From Flammulina velutipes (Eukaryota; Basidiomycota; Agaricomycetes; Agaricales; Physalacriaceae), in contig CM022375.1 of assembly GCA_011800155.1 (NCBI GenBank), positions 1,240,001 through 1,304,000 on the forward strand: a stretch of DNA of 64,000 nucleotides, read 5' to 3'. Position 1 is the stretch's first letter; each line of letters starts with the position of its first letter. Below the pieces are notes generated by a model. That model did no database searches, had not been told where the DNA came from, and was given only the letters and a program-made list of their open reading frames with translations. Positions 32,363 through 43,229 of the stretch are shown here, piece after piece. The position numbers and the translations under genes were made by a program.

Positions 32363-35010
32363 ATGTCCAAACATCCAGTAAGGCTCTCAGCCCGGGTTTC
32401 AACCAACCTTGACATTGTAATGTAGAGAGTCTTCGATTTTCTTGACTTAGAAGCGACGCGTCACGATACGGAGAGTGAGGACGAAGATGTCGACGAAGAT
32501 TTTGACGGTAAGTACTACTATATACACCTGCCTGTCGCGACTAACATCCATCCAGACTTCTTCGACGATATCACCGATGCAGAGAGTGTGATACAGAGCT
32601 CTGTACAGAATCCCCCCAATGCTCCCGATGCCTTTGAGGAATGGACGAACGAATTGCTACAGCGCCACGCGCGCGCAAAGGATGATTCATTGAACTCGCC
32701 CCGCTGCTCACCTGAGGCCTCCCTACCGAACGAAGATATACCTGAAATTAACACTGGTCACGCCATGCAGCGTATCCAATGCTTCGTAAGTTGACGTCCC
32801 ATTGACATGTTAGTATACTTACTTGCCCTTAGCGCGGGTGGGAGGATAGAATATGCAACAGGATTCGGGCTTGGTTGTTTTCTACCAGCCCGGATGTTGT
32901 TTTCACGCTAGCCAGTACACCAGGCTGGGTGTATTGGTCGCGCTCGCCAGCGTCTGCATTGCGATATGGTGTCAATCCTTTCGAGGTAGCGGGCATAGTC
33001 AAGGAAAACGGAAAGCTGGTCATTTTGGAAGTCCCGCACGAAGAAATTAGAAAGATAGTTTCATGCCTACGAGACGCTGGTCCCCACTTGTCGAAAGGCT
33101 GTTGGGTGCGTGTAATAAGGGGTAGATTTCGTGGCTCAGTTGGGGTTGTCACTGTGGCCTCTAATGTCTGTGCTTCGGTTCTTTTGGTACCTTTCTCAAA
33201 CTGGGCTGCGCCAGCTTTGTGAGTTCTTTCTATTCCATCCACGCCAAACTCATTGGGTCTCAGGTCATCACTCGTAAGGAAGAGAACGCGTCAGCCTTGG
33301 GCTCATCCCCGTCTCTTTGATCCCGTGGAGGCTGAAGCCCGGGAGAAGCGAGGACCTTACCAATTGTACGAGGACTTCCAAGAAGGAGAGAATGACTGGC
33401 AGTTTTCCGAGGTCATCGTGATTGACATGGATACAGCAAAGTACAAGTATAGGGGAGTGGTGTATTGGCATGGGTTGGCGGTAGCGCTGGTCCCTTCCGA
33501 TTATCTCTCCAGTGATGTGGGCGCCATCGATGTCGCTGCTGCTACTATTTTCAAGGAGAGCAAGCATCCCCTTGTCAACATCGAAACCATGCCCCGCCCC
33601 ATCGACTGGCTTTTTTACCCTGGCGAACACGTCAAATGCCTCTCTTCCGGGATGGAAGCCACCGTTGACTCAGTCGACGTTCGTAGTCTTGCAGTCACTA
33701 CGACTGAAAACAAGGTCATCAATGTCTTTTGGCAGGACATCGTCAAGGTCTTTTACCTAGGAGACTACGTCCGGATTCTCGCTGGGTCGTCCGTGGGGAA
33801 GGAGTACCTAGGAGAATACACACGGGACGTTGCTGGATCGTCGGTGGGGAGGGAAGGCTGGGTTCATCATGTGCAGAACGAAGATGTGCATGTTCTACGT
33901 ATAGTGAAAACCACGGACACCATACAGATCGTGGCTCATATCGAGGTGTGCTTGCAAACCCGTTTCCATTTGAACCTCCCTCATCCCTTATAGCATTATA
34001 TTTGTCACGTCAATTCTTTGACGCTAACTACGAATACGGAGATGCCAGATCGTCGTCAACCAGCGGAAGACATTTGGAAAAGGGCGATGGCCTCGGGATC
34101 CGCACCTTGGCTCAATGTCGCAGCGACGATAACTCAACAAGGTCATCCCCTTCGCAACTATCCGGCCGTTGTGAAGGATGTCCTAATTCATCAAGATACC
34201 GCCAGCGGGTTGAAACTCATCCTGGAAATTACGACTTATAATGCTGCCATGCCGCGTCGACTACAGACTATCGACTATGATCTGGTCGTCGATCCAGAGT
34301 ACGTCACATTTTTACACGTAGCTCCGTCGATCTCACATTCTTTGACCAGGACTCAATGGCTTCTTCAGTTTCGTCACCCGCTGTGCGCCAACCAATCCGC
34401 CTATTTTCCACAGTCCGAATACACCTTTGACAAACTCTCTCGCCCAATCCCGCCTGCAAAACCTCTTCCAGTCCTTGACTGTCCAAAGACACCCGTTCCC
34501 GATATAACGGAAGCTGCTACGCCCGCCTGGGACCCTCGCATTCATGAGTACGAGGCCGACATTCCGTGGGTTTTGAACCGAGCGTTTGTCGGGTACCCAC
34601 TTCGCCTCTCTCATCCCAATTCCAAAAAACCTATTGTCGGGATACCGGCCGTTGTAGGACAAAATATCGTTCTCAATACGATATACAGGAACAAATTGAA
34701 GGAGACAGAGGCAATCGGGCTCAATCCTCGACATCCTGGCCCACGCTGGGCCGGACCACTAATGATCATCGCAGGTAGTGATGTGGGGAAGTACGTGCGC
34801 CCTGTTCGACAAAGGACTTTGGACAGTGTTGTGCAATGGACAGTTCGTGTCTGCGATCGCAGTGAGACCGGCGTGGATAGTATGCTGGAGGAAGAACTGG
34901 TCATCCGGACAAGTTGGCTTTGTGAGGTGCATGAAGATGACGAACGAAGGAAGCGAAATGATCCACAGGCGCGTCAATTGAAGGAGCCAGCGGCTGGACA
35001 TGGATTCTAG
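32363..35010 (+). CDS. Spt5-like KOW-domain protein carried by the KDZ element
   Basis: Likely nuclear protein related to transcription elongation factor Spt5. The first ATG (32,363, MSKHP) is followed by a 48-nt intron and an acidic stretch typical of Spt5 N-termini (TESEDEDVDEDFDD, with an intron between GAC and G). Further in-frame exons carry VYWSRSPASALRYGVNPFEV and GCWVRVIRGRFRGSVGVVTV (a KOW motif). Also present are YLGDYVRILAGSSVGKEG-like KOW segments and, near the end, GPLMIIAGSDVGKYVRPVRQ. The stop is at 35,008-35,010 after KEPAAGHGF. About 760 residues in at least six exons. I see no CTR-type repeats of canonical Spt5, so it is a divergent, element-borne relative; its job in the element is unknown. 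Confidence 0.72.
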
Positions 35011-35066
35011 TCATGTGATATAGTTATATACAATGTAATACTACTAACAATTCTGCTACAACGAAA

Positions 35067-35645
35067 ATGGGTGGTCAAACGAAGGTCACAACACCAGAGA
35101 TGTGCATTGTCGAGGACGCTTGGTGGCTGAACGCTTGTCTCCCGCTAACCAACAGCATCTTCTCACTCCCGCTCACCCTCCGTTGACGATGCGCCTGAAT
35201 AGTGGGGGCCTCTTACGCGAGCCTTTCCAACAGAAGATCACCAAGCACTTCAAAGCTAGGATCAAAGAGCGTCGCCCACCACCGACTAGTGGGAGGACAG
35301 TGGTTTTGGTCTTTTATAGAACGGTGGGCTAGCGTTCTACCACACTCTCATTCACTAAGATCAGACTAGGGAGGTCGCAAGGCCGTCGTGGTACTAAGAA
35401 ATGTGGCGTCCAGAGTTCGTCTGTCGGATCACGCATTTGTTCTAGCTGCCGCTGGGGTAGCGCAGCGCCCTCAATTCCGCATCCTTACTTTCTCGACCAG
35501 CTCTTTCTGGTGGTCCAGCCATGGCTGGCGCAGCTTCTTTGACGTTCCCAATAACCCGGATACTCCTGTTTTCTTTCACGCTACAAACGAGCGACTCCCG
35601 CCTACCTGGATTGAAGACATTAGTTCCCACCTGGAGGCATTATGA
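35067..35645 (+). CDS. Small hypothetical cargo protein
   Basis: Supported core: the ATG at 35,189 (MRLNSGGLLREPFQQKITKH), then an in-frame intron GTGGGCTAG..ACTAG (about 35,323-35,371). It joins to GGRKAVVVLRNVASRVRLSD and ends ERLPPTWIEDISSHLEAL at the stop 35,645. An upstream ATG at 35,067 (MGGQTKVTTPEM) could add a first exon through a 47-nt intron with a CGCTAACCAACAG end but a weak GTCGAG donor, so the start is uncertain. About 135-155 residues. No domain recognised; follows the Spt5-like gene in the same orientation. Confidence 0.5.
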
Positions 35646-36003
35646 TAATTTACGATGTTTATTCTACGATGAATGATATCAGTGCCGGACATCTCGGACT
35701 TTCTACTTTCGGCTGGTAGATCAGGTGTGCTGACTCATTTTTCTCACGCCTTTTCGCTGCGCCTGGAACCACCATGTCATGCATTGCGCGCCAGCGAGAT
35801 TGTGCACGACTGCTAGTGTTTGAAGGCCAGTTATTGTGAGTTCATTGCTTTCCTTTGGTACTTCGTTCACTCCCATTGCAAAATCAGCCGAAGTTCGCGC
35901 TTTGGCCGAATAGCAATGTTATCTCTTCGTCAAAGCGTTCAACGAGCTAGGCGAGTACCTATTTAAAAAGCCTGATACGCCAGCTAACCGTGCCCCAGAC
36001 ATC

Positions 36004-36608
36004 ATGGCCCCCTCGTATCTTCATCCAAGGCTTCCGAATGAAACCGAACACGCATACCTCATACGTACTCTCTGTACCGTGCGCTTCATCGACTTTGCCG
36101 ACTTCAACCAGATCCGCGGCTCTCACAGACCCAGCCACCCTCACGAATGGCATACTACGACCGGCGTCCTCAAAGGAAACGAGATTGGAACGCAGAAAAC
36201 CACGGTAAGCCAGACGACCACTCGTACGCGCTGGCGACTGAACCATCGTAGTGTGGAATCTGCCCGAATTACAAGAGAATCCCATCGCCTCAGGAAGCTC
36301 TCATTATCAAGATAATTGACGACGCCTGGAGAGCATTGAGCTCCGCGCTCGGGATTCTGAACACCACTATCAACAATCTCAACGACCCGCATGATTTGGC
36401 TCCGAAAACCCAGAAGAATTTACCCAGTCGTTACAGGAAGGCGCAGGCCAACTACGACCAAGCTAAGTTGGATTGGGAACGTATCAGCACAGGTAAATCC
36501 TTCCACATCGTTGATTGGCCACCCGCATTCATCTTACAAACAGATTCCTTGCGCGAGCTGGCTGATTGTTATCGTGATACCTATGGTGGCAAGTCAGCCA
36601 CTTCTTAG
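36004..36608 (+). CDS. Small hypothetical cargo protein
   Basis: Three exons chain in frame. The ATG at 36,004 opens MAPSYLHPRLPNETEHAYLI. The intron GTAAGCCAG..CGTAG (about 36,206-36,252) joins to CGICPNYKRIPSPQEALIIK. The intron GTAAATCC..AACAG (about 36,493-36,543) joins to DSLRELADCYRDTYGG and the stop at 36,608. About 170 residues, mixed charge, mostly helical at the C-terminal half (QKNLPSRYRKAQANYDQAKL). No recognised family. Oriented rightwards like the transposase. Confidence 0.55.
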
Positions 36609-36744
36609 GTTGAAATTATCGTTAATTGTCATGCAGTGCGTCAACCGATAGCCGTAGGGGCCCAGCGCAAACTCGGTAGGAACCCATACACTTAGGAAGT
36701 CAGCCTTTCGTTGACCTCTAGTAGCTGCCTCGCTTCCTCGGCCG

Positions 36745-37101
36745 ATGGCATTGGACGCCGATGTTCAGAAATCCCTCGATGATGGTCTTTCCGCTGTAAA
36801 CAAAGCAGCGAAGCGCAAACGTGACGCAACCACTGTCGACAAGCCAGAGGCCACACCGGCGAAGGCAGTGGGTCGGATCATTGAAAGTCTCGACGCGCTT
36901 CATCAGGTCAATCCAGCCAAGCGTGCTCGCCTGGAAAAAGATAAACCACCGGGTTAGTATATTTATTCATACTGGGGATTGTCGTTGACCGTGTTATTAG
37001 TTCCAAAGCCTTATCCTTTCTTGGATCTTCGACTGTCCCCGTTGAGGGATAACGCAACACGCGACGGGACCACTAAGGATAAGGCCATAGTTATCGAGTA
37101 G
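36745..37101 (+). CDS. Small basic hypothetical cargo protein
   Basis: The ATG at 36,745 opens MALDADVQKSLDDGLSAVNK. The frame contains basic clusters (KAAKRKRDATT, NPAKRARLEKDK) resembling nuclear localisation signals. A GTTAGTATAT..ATTAG intron (about 36,954-37,001) joins to VPKPYPFLDLRLSPLRDNAT and the stop at 37,101. About 100 residues. An upstream coding exon cannot be excluded. No recognised family. Confidence 0.45.
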
Positions 37102-37348
37102 TGTTTTTACAAGCCGATTCATATATCTGTACGTTACCTTGCTCGTACTCTTGCATACGTAGAAATGTGTCTAGTAATACAGTGATAAAGTGTGGTCCTT
37201 GTTTCTTTGTCATCAGAATACCGATCAGAATATCGATCATAATAGTATACCTGGTTATATCCTTCCCTCTATTGTTCTCAGACTACTCTATTGTTCTCGT
37301 CGAAGTTTCAGTGATTTATACCGTACGAGCTATCCCTACATTACTTAC

Positions 37349-40300
37349 ATGGCGAAGACACACACCCCAAATACGAAGCCGTCGGTGACGGTCAAGCGAG
37401 GACGCAATACGCCAATGGCGGCTAATTCTGCCCCGCCTGGGTGGGACGCCGCTGCAACTGTACAGCCAGTGCCTGTGGCCGGGTCAACAGATTCAGAAGC
37501 AATGGATGAGGTTGTGGAGCCGCCTGCCAAACGACGGAAGGGCGGGGATGTGAACAAAGTATCAACATTCAAACCCCATGTAAGCTTGTACATTCGAGGT
37601 AGTGGATGTTGACTGATTTCAAGGTAGGGAGCACACATTCTAATGGACGAGTTCCGAGAGCAGATGCCTGTCATCCTGGACTACATGCTCTTGCATGAGA
37701 GCGATTCCTCACTCGGGTCAAACTGCGCCTGTGGTAAGGGCCTCATAGCGTGTCTCTGCAACGATTGTCAACATCTCAAGCCTTGTTGCCGTCAATGCTT
37801 CGTAGACGCTCATCTGCACAACCCATGGCATTGGGCACAGGTCTGGAATGGGAAGTACATTGAACAGCAGGAGATCAGCCAGCTGGTACCGGGCCAAGGA
37901 GTCGTGACGATAGGCCACAGTCGCGCCAATACCAATGTCGTCTGCCCCCAGTACCTTTTCGATAATCCCTCTACGGTTCATCTCACCCTTGTCCACACCA
38001 ATGGAATCCATGACGTCAATGTCTTCTACTGCCTCTGCGCCGAGCTTGGGGAACAAGCACGCTTCGGGCTGCTTCTACAGTCTCGCATCTTTCCTGCGAC
38101 GGTTAGAGGGACGAAAGTAGGCTTCACGTTTGAGGTCATGCGGGACTTTCACCTTCATACTCTGACGTCGAAGAAGTCCTCGTACGATTATGTTGGAGCT
38201 TTGCAAAGGAAAACTAATAATTGGGACCCGGACGGTGTTCAGGCAAGTATCGTTACTCCTAACGCTTGCAATCCCAGCCTAACAAATTTTCCAGAACGTA
38301 TATCGCCAGTTCGTTGCAGCTCATCGAGTATGGATCACAGCGGTTGCGCTCAAACGTGCTGGAATTCCTCATGGCCTTCCCGACCGTTTCCCAGAACGCG
38401 GGAAGGACAGCGTAGTAGTCCCGTGCTTTGCATGCCCCGAGCGCGGATTCAATGTTGATGATACCGAGATGGATGGAGCGCCAGAGAAGTTCATGTAGGT
38501 TTGTTTGCTTCTCTTCTTACTGGGCTAACTAACACCATCACGCCTTTCAGTCATACGGTGCAGACATCCATACAAGGAGACGGTCATTTTGGCCTGCAAC
38601 GTTTCAGGAAAGTCGACGACCCAGACGATGTTTCTCTGCTAGCTGGGAAAGGTTTTTTTGACGAGGACGCCGTGTACCGAGCGTATTCCGAACGAGTGGC
38701 TGGCATCTCAGACCAGGTTGGTCTTGACGTTTCTAATGCGTAGCTTGAATTATTGATCACTCTTCTCAAAAGAAAGCATCATGCTCAAATTTTAACGCAA
38801 TCGACATGCAGAACAAACTGAAGTTCAAAGGATGTGTCATCACAGGAGTAGTCGCCATCGAATGCGGACGCCATTCAACGTTTCTGTCGATGGTGGACCT
38901 TTATAAAGGTGAACGGTAGGTACTCGACATCTCCGTTCAGCTTGTAAACTGATCATGTTCGAGCCAGATTTGCCCACGCAGACTATGCCGTTGCTTTAGC
39001 TCTTCGACGTCGGGTACGCAGGAGCATCGAACAACAGTCATTCAACGCAGCACGATACTTCCGACGTATACTAATGACCTACGACGTGGCATGTCAATAT
39101 CAGGTCTTCCTCAAGACTAGATTCGAGAAGGCAGAGGAGCTCTTTCCCCTGTCGTCAATCATCGACGTCATATACCTGCTTGTCCCAAAGATGCACCTCA
39201 TGGGGCATATCGAGCGTTGTCGATATATGTTCAGTCTCAACTTTTTCCCCGGCGCTGGACGAACCCACGGTGAAGGAATTGAGACGAGTTGGGCTGAAAC
39301 GAAGCAATCGGGTGGCAGCACTCGTCAGATGAATCATGGGCATCGTCACGACAAGTTGACGGACTACCATAACTTCTGGAACTGGAGGAAGCTGGAGTTG
39401 ATGGGTGGGTCGCCTTGATCTATAGCTTCGTGCAGTGATGCTGATGACCCTCAGGAAAACATCTAAAGGAGCATCTTGACAGCGCGAGAATGGAACTTGC
39501 TGCCCAGGTGGAAGAATTCACGAACATATCCCGGACTATGGGGAGCGACCTTGTTACAGCCTGGTCTTCTATGGACGACGTACATTGGGTAATGTTCAAG
39601 AAAACGTCACCGAGCACAGAGGCTGAGAGCAAATGGAAGAGCCCTTATCAAATGAGCTTGAAGAAATGTATGTCCCCGTCTAGGTCTTTCGCTCTGCTTG
39701 ACGAATCATGATAGTACCCACTCGAGAAGAGGTCCTTAAGAGCCTTGAAGACACCGAGAAGAAGATGAAGGTTCCAACAAAGAGCTGGTCAAAGAAAACA
39801 CCATTGGTCAGCTGGATCAACCTAGGAATTGAGATTCAAGAGAAGCAGTAGGTTGTTCATTTTGAGCTCTTTTCTAGTTTCTAACAGTGAAAAGGCGCGA
39901 AATACTGCGTGAAATCTCTCATAATGCGAGCATGGACGATATCGACGTCGCCCGCAGTAGCCTATCTCGAGATCTCGAGCGTTTCCGCAAGCTGCAACTA
40001 CGCGACGTTCCAGCGATGGAATCATTGGTCTCACTGTTGGAGGAAAGCGAAGAACCGGTCGAGAAAGAAGTGCTGTTTCTCCCGTCAGACCTGATGCGCC
40101 GGGACGTGCAAAAGCGGTTTCATTTCGAGATCAAAAAGGACAGCGATTTATTCTCTGAATTGCGGCTCAAAGAATGTGCCCTCCTGGAATATAAACTGCG
40201 AGACGGCCAGGTGAACGACGCGATCACGCTCCTATGCAACGTCATCATACATGCTATGTTTCTGAAGGACACCAAAAACCGCCATGCTCGTGGTGTCATT

Positions 40301-41099
40301 CTCAACCTACGGTCTATGAAGCACATCAAGACAGTCATCGGAAAGAAGCACACCCATGCGGGTACCTATTCCCATGCACGACGCTGTATTCTTCGCTTAG
40401 CAGGGAAGGGTGACGATGGGGAGATCGAAGGGTACCCGAAGTTGAAACCTGACGACTTATGGGCTAAGAATGCCACGTCGGCGATCAGCTTGGGCGACTC
40501 CTCCATAAAGGATAGCTGGATATGGACATTTGGGGCATTGAAGAACATGAAGGATGGTGAAAGAGCGGAGTTTTTGCTCGAAGGTAAGTTCTCTTACATT
40601 TATCTTTGGGACGATGTTGAAGCTTGAAGTAGTGAAGCGAGTCAAGTGGTTCCGAGCTCGGGCGTCTCTAATGCGATGGATGGAAGAAGTTGAGATACTA
40701 GAAACAGAATTTCGTCGCACAATCGCCAGCTGCAAGACCATGGAATCTTTCTGGAATGAGGTTGCCGAGAAAGTACCTCCCGATAGCAAGCTGAAGAAAT
40801 CGTTGATATCGTCGGACTCCGGAGTGCGGAATTCAGGTTATACATCTTACGCTTGGCAGAAGGCTGCAATGTACGAGAGGATGGCGGCCAAGTTATCGGG
40901 TGTGGCTAGGGGATGTGGTTGTGTCAGCCCAACGGAGGGGGAAACCACGTGGGATTGTTTGGAGCGTCGACGACCAAAATTTGACGTCGACTGGGAGGCG
41001 GAGGCGGTCGCTCCGGACAAGACAGACGAGCTTGAAAGGGAGATATGGGAAGTTTACGGGCAAACAGAGGGTGGCGCGATAGATGATCCCATAGTGTAG
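37349..41099 (+). CDS. KDZ transposase with CxC2 cysteine cluster
   Basis: Mobilises the 16.9-kb element. The ATG at 37,349 opens MAKTHTPNTKPSVTVKRG, with an NLS-like PAKRRKGG. The CxC2 zinc cluster (CACGKGLIACLC, then CCRQCFVDAHLHNPWHWAQVW) lies at about 37,725-37,850. RNase-H-like catalytic blocks follow: IQGDGHFGLQRFRK (first Asp, about 38,575), TYDVACQYQVFLK (second Asp, about 39,075) and GRTHGEGIETSWAETK (Glu, about 39,270). A long helical C-terminus follows (KRREILREISHNASMDDID.., LRDGQVNDAITLLCNVII). Around ten exons with 50-80-nt introns chain in frame to the stop at 41,099. No frameshift was seen and the catalytic blocks look intact, so the copy may be active or recently active. Confidence 0.88.
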
Positions 41100-41457
41100 A
41101 GTACCGACCGCCACGAATATATCATGTGATTGCTAACAAAGAGGGCCGATTCGCTCGGAAAGTCGACAATGAAGGATAACAAAGTACGGTTCGCTGTGAT
41201 CATGTGACGCGACCTGGCTTTGCTTCTTACCACCACCATGCCACTGATGAGTGGCCTTTCTTCGTGCACCGTTCTTGCTCAATGTTTCGCGTACGTCGTA
41301 ATGCATCAGGCCTGATATTCCCTGCACTCACCCATCCGGAGGCGCCACTGATGATGGTCAGAATGCGCCACTCTGCTGTTCGCTCTGAGGCGCCGACTAC
41401 GTATGTTTCAATGGTCTTCTATGTAGAAATTTGCCGTTGTAACAGACTGATTATGAC
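41100..41457. other. Transposase 3' flank without a gene
   Basis: Short frames only. No gene is supported in these 358 bases between the transposase stop and the right subterminal array. Confidence 0.4.
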
Positions 41458-41600
41458 AGCGTTGCAACACCATTTGTTGTAACGTAATGTATTGCAACAA
41501 GCGTGTTACAACGTATGTTGTAACGTATGTATTGCAACAAGTGTGTTGCAACAATGCGTTCCCAGTACGTTGCAACAATACGTTCCCAGTACGTTGCAAC
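41458..41600. repeat. Right subterminal GTTGCAAC array
   Basis: Exact GTTGCAAC at 41,461, 41,545, 41,569 and 41,593, plus variants with TTGTAAC and TTACAAC. A 24-bp direct repeat starts CGTTCCCAGTACGTTGCAAC at 41,557 and 41,581. The array mirrors the left one at 25,108-25,260. Confidence 0.82.
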
Positions 41601-41780
41601 AGACGTTGTTGGAGGAGCTTTAGCGTTAGCGCGCCACCGGGAAGTAAAATAGTCGCATTATTATCAGTACATTAGTAACTATTGTAATCCTATGTAAACT
41701 ATTGATAGTGCGCGCCAATAAAAATGGTTAGGCGGGGGAGGAATCGGGGATCATGTGGCAACAAGCGTTGTAACGGACCC

Positions 41781-41827
41781 GTTGCAACCTTGGGGTCCAC
41801 CCGCCCTTTGTTGCCACAAAGTCCCAG
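41781..41827 (-). repeat. Right terminal inverted repeat of the KDZ element
   Basis: Reverse complement begins CTGGGACTTTGTGGCAACAA and ends GGTTGCAAC. It pairs with 24,964-25,010 at 39 of 47 positions by eye. Confidence 0.85.
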
Positions 41828-41836
41828 CGAAGTCAG

Positions 41837-41844
41837 CTCGGCAC
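41837..41844. other. Right target-site duplication CTCGGCAC
   Basis: Exact copy of 24,948-24,955. On the minus strand it supplies the GTG-CCG-AG of the receptor exon ..ALERA|E. The adjacent 9 bp (41,828-41,836) resemble the receptor sequence beyond the left repeat, so the duplicated stretch might be longer and imperfect. Confidence 0.72.
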
Positions 41845-43178
41845 GCTCGAGTGCGCTATATAGGTATTAGCGATGTCCTTTGAAATTACGCGGCGAAAGA
41901 GAACGTACGTCTTGAAACGCTCACAGGTCGGACCGATGCCAGGATGGTGTGCTTGTGATTCGATATTGCTGCCCATAATCTTCAGACGCTCGCCGATGGG
42001 TATGAGGGCGGTCGCCAGTGATTCCTTATGGTCGATGACGGTCTGAAACATAAACTAAGCATGCCGACGACGGAGGCGGGAAGACAACGTACATCTGCCA
42101 TCCCGATGACAGTGTTGATCACAGAGAGGGGAACTTTGAAAGGCGTGCCATCGAGAAATTGCTCCACGTTTTTGGAGACGACCTTGAATCCGTGCCACGC
42201 CGACTTGGCGGCTTTCTTCGCTTGGGATAGTGCGGGCGAAGCTGGTGGAACGATACATGAGCTTTGAAGAAGAATGCAAGACGTGGCAACGGACCTGGCG
42301 TCTTAGCGTGCTCGGATGTGATCTCCGGGGACTCGGCTCCTGGGTGCGGTTCGATGGGACCTTTGGAATTCAGTATGTTATCCAGAACGGAGGGTGATAT
42401 TCTACCTTGAACGGTATTGGAAGCTTCCGGCGCCTGGGGAAGAGTATGAACAGGATCGGGAGCGGCTGATTTGTAGATTAGGATGGTATCACCGGTATCG
42501 TGAAAGGTCGTACGAATGACGGCCTCCGATGAGGCTGTAGCTGCGATTGGTCCTACTACAAAGTAGATTAGCACCCTGATATAAATAAAGCTGTTGCGAG
42601 AGTTTGCTTACCTTCGTGGATGTTGCTCGTCAATGGTCCAGGAGTTGGCGAAGGGCTAAGATTTCCGGGGATGGTGGTCAAATCCTGTCCTATAGAGCGG
42701 ATTAGCGGACTGAGGGATATTTGATGGCATTCTCCTACCTTGAACGGCGCTAGAACCTTCTGGTTGCTGAGACGTAGGCTGATGAACGTTATCGGCAGCG
42801 ATACCTTCGGTCTGAATGTTGCTCGCCGACGGGATGGGCAGAAGGCTAAGATCCCCCGGGGCGGTGGTCGAATCCTGACCTGTAGAGTGGATTAATGGAC
42901 TGAGATAAATCTAGTGTAACGAAACGAGTTTGCTCACCTTGTCCCTGTAGGTTGCTCGTTGACAGGATCTCCAAAGGGCTGGTACGACCGGAACCAGGAG
43001 GGGGAGTCGAAGGAAGAGAACCTCCCTGCTGTTCTGGGACGTTCTCATCCTCCGGCTGAGGTGTGTTGACTGTCGGGGTGGAAGCGCTGGCAGCCAATCG
43101 ATTTTTTTTCCGCGAGCGGAAGATATGTTTGAAGAGACTTGATTTCGACGACGGTGAAGAGTTGTTTGCTGAGGGCAT
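41845..43178 (-). pseudogene. NACHT-WD40 receptor, 5' part (severed by the KDZ element)
   Basis: N-terminal half of the receptor whose NACHT-WD40 half is at 20,555-24,955. The ATG at 43,178 opens MPSANNSSPSSKSSLFKHIF, a basic Ser-rich leader usual in this basidiomycete NLR class. Low-complexity linker exons follow; two (about 42,880-42,741 and 42,690-42,612) are near-duplicates. Helical exons then encode KKAAKSAWHGFKVVSKNVEQ, PLSVINTVIGMAD and TVIDHKESLATALIPIGERL. The last exon starts at 41,855 after a 53-nt intron and breaks off at the element. Read-through into the element adds foreign codons and stops at 41,699. With the element removed, ALERA continues directly into EAELRKMEGEG in frame. 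Confidence 0.8.
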
Positions 43179-43229
43179 GGTGGTCACTGTCAAAGAGTAG
43201 AGCAAACACGAGGCAGATGATAGCACGGC

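Larger units (their letters stand above)
24956..41836 (+). mobile_element. 16.9-kb cargo-carrying KDZ DNA transposon inserted in an NLR gene
   Basis: Boundaries come from three agreeing signals. An 8-bp direct repeat CTCGGCAC lies on both sides. A 47-bp inverted repeat (24,964-25,010 and 41,781-41,827, 39/47 identical by eye) lies near both ends. The NLR frame is restored exactly when the element is removed with one repeat copy. The outermost 8-9 bp (24,956-24,963 and 41,828-41,836) do not match each other, so the exact termini are uncertain by several bases. Inside are a KDZ transposase and about nine further genes, arranged divergently around 31,926-32,362. GTTGCAAC-rich arrays lie just inside both ends. 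KDZ/Zisupton elements are known DNA transposons with 8-bp duplications, as I recall; this much cargo would be unusual. Confidence 0.82.

Noticed and set aside
41458..41600. GTTGCAAC array considered as a CRISPR or satellite array
   Set aside because: Spacing is irregular, motifs are degenerate, the organism is eukaryotic, and a matching array sits at the other end of the element, which fits subterminal transposon repeats.
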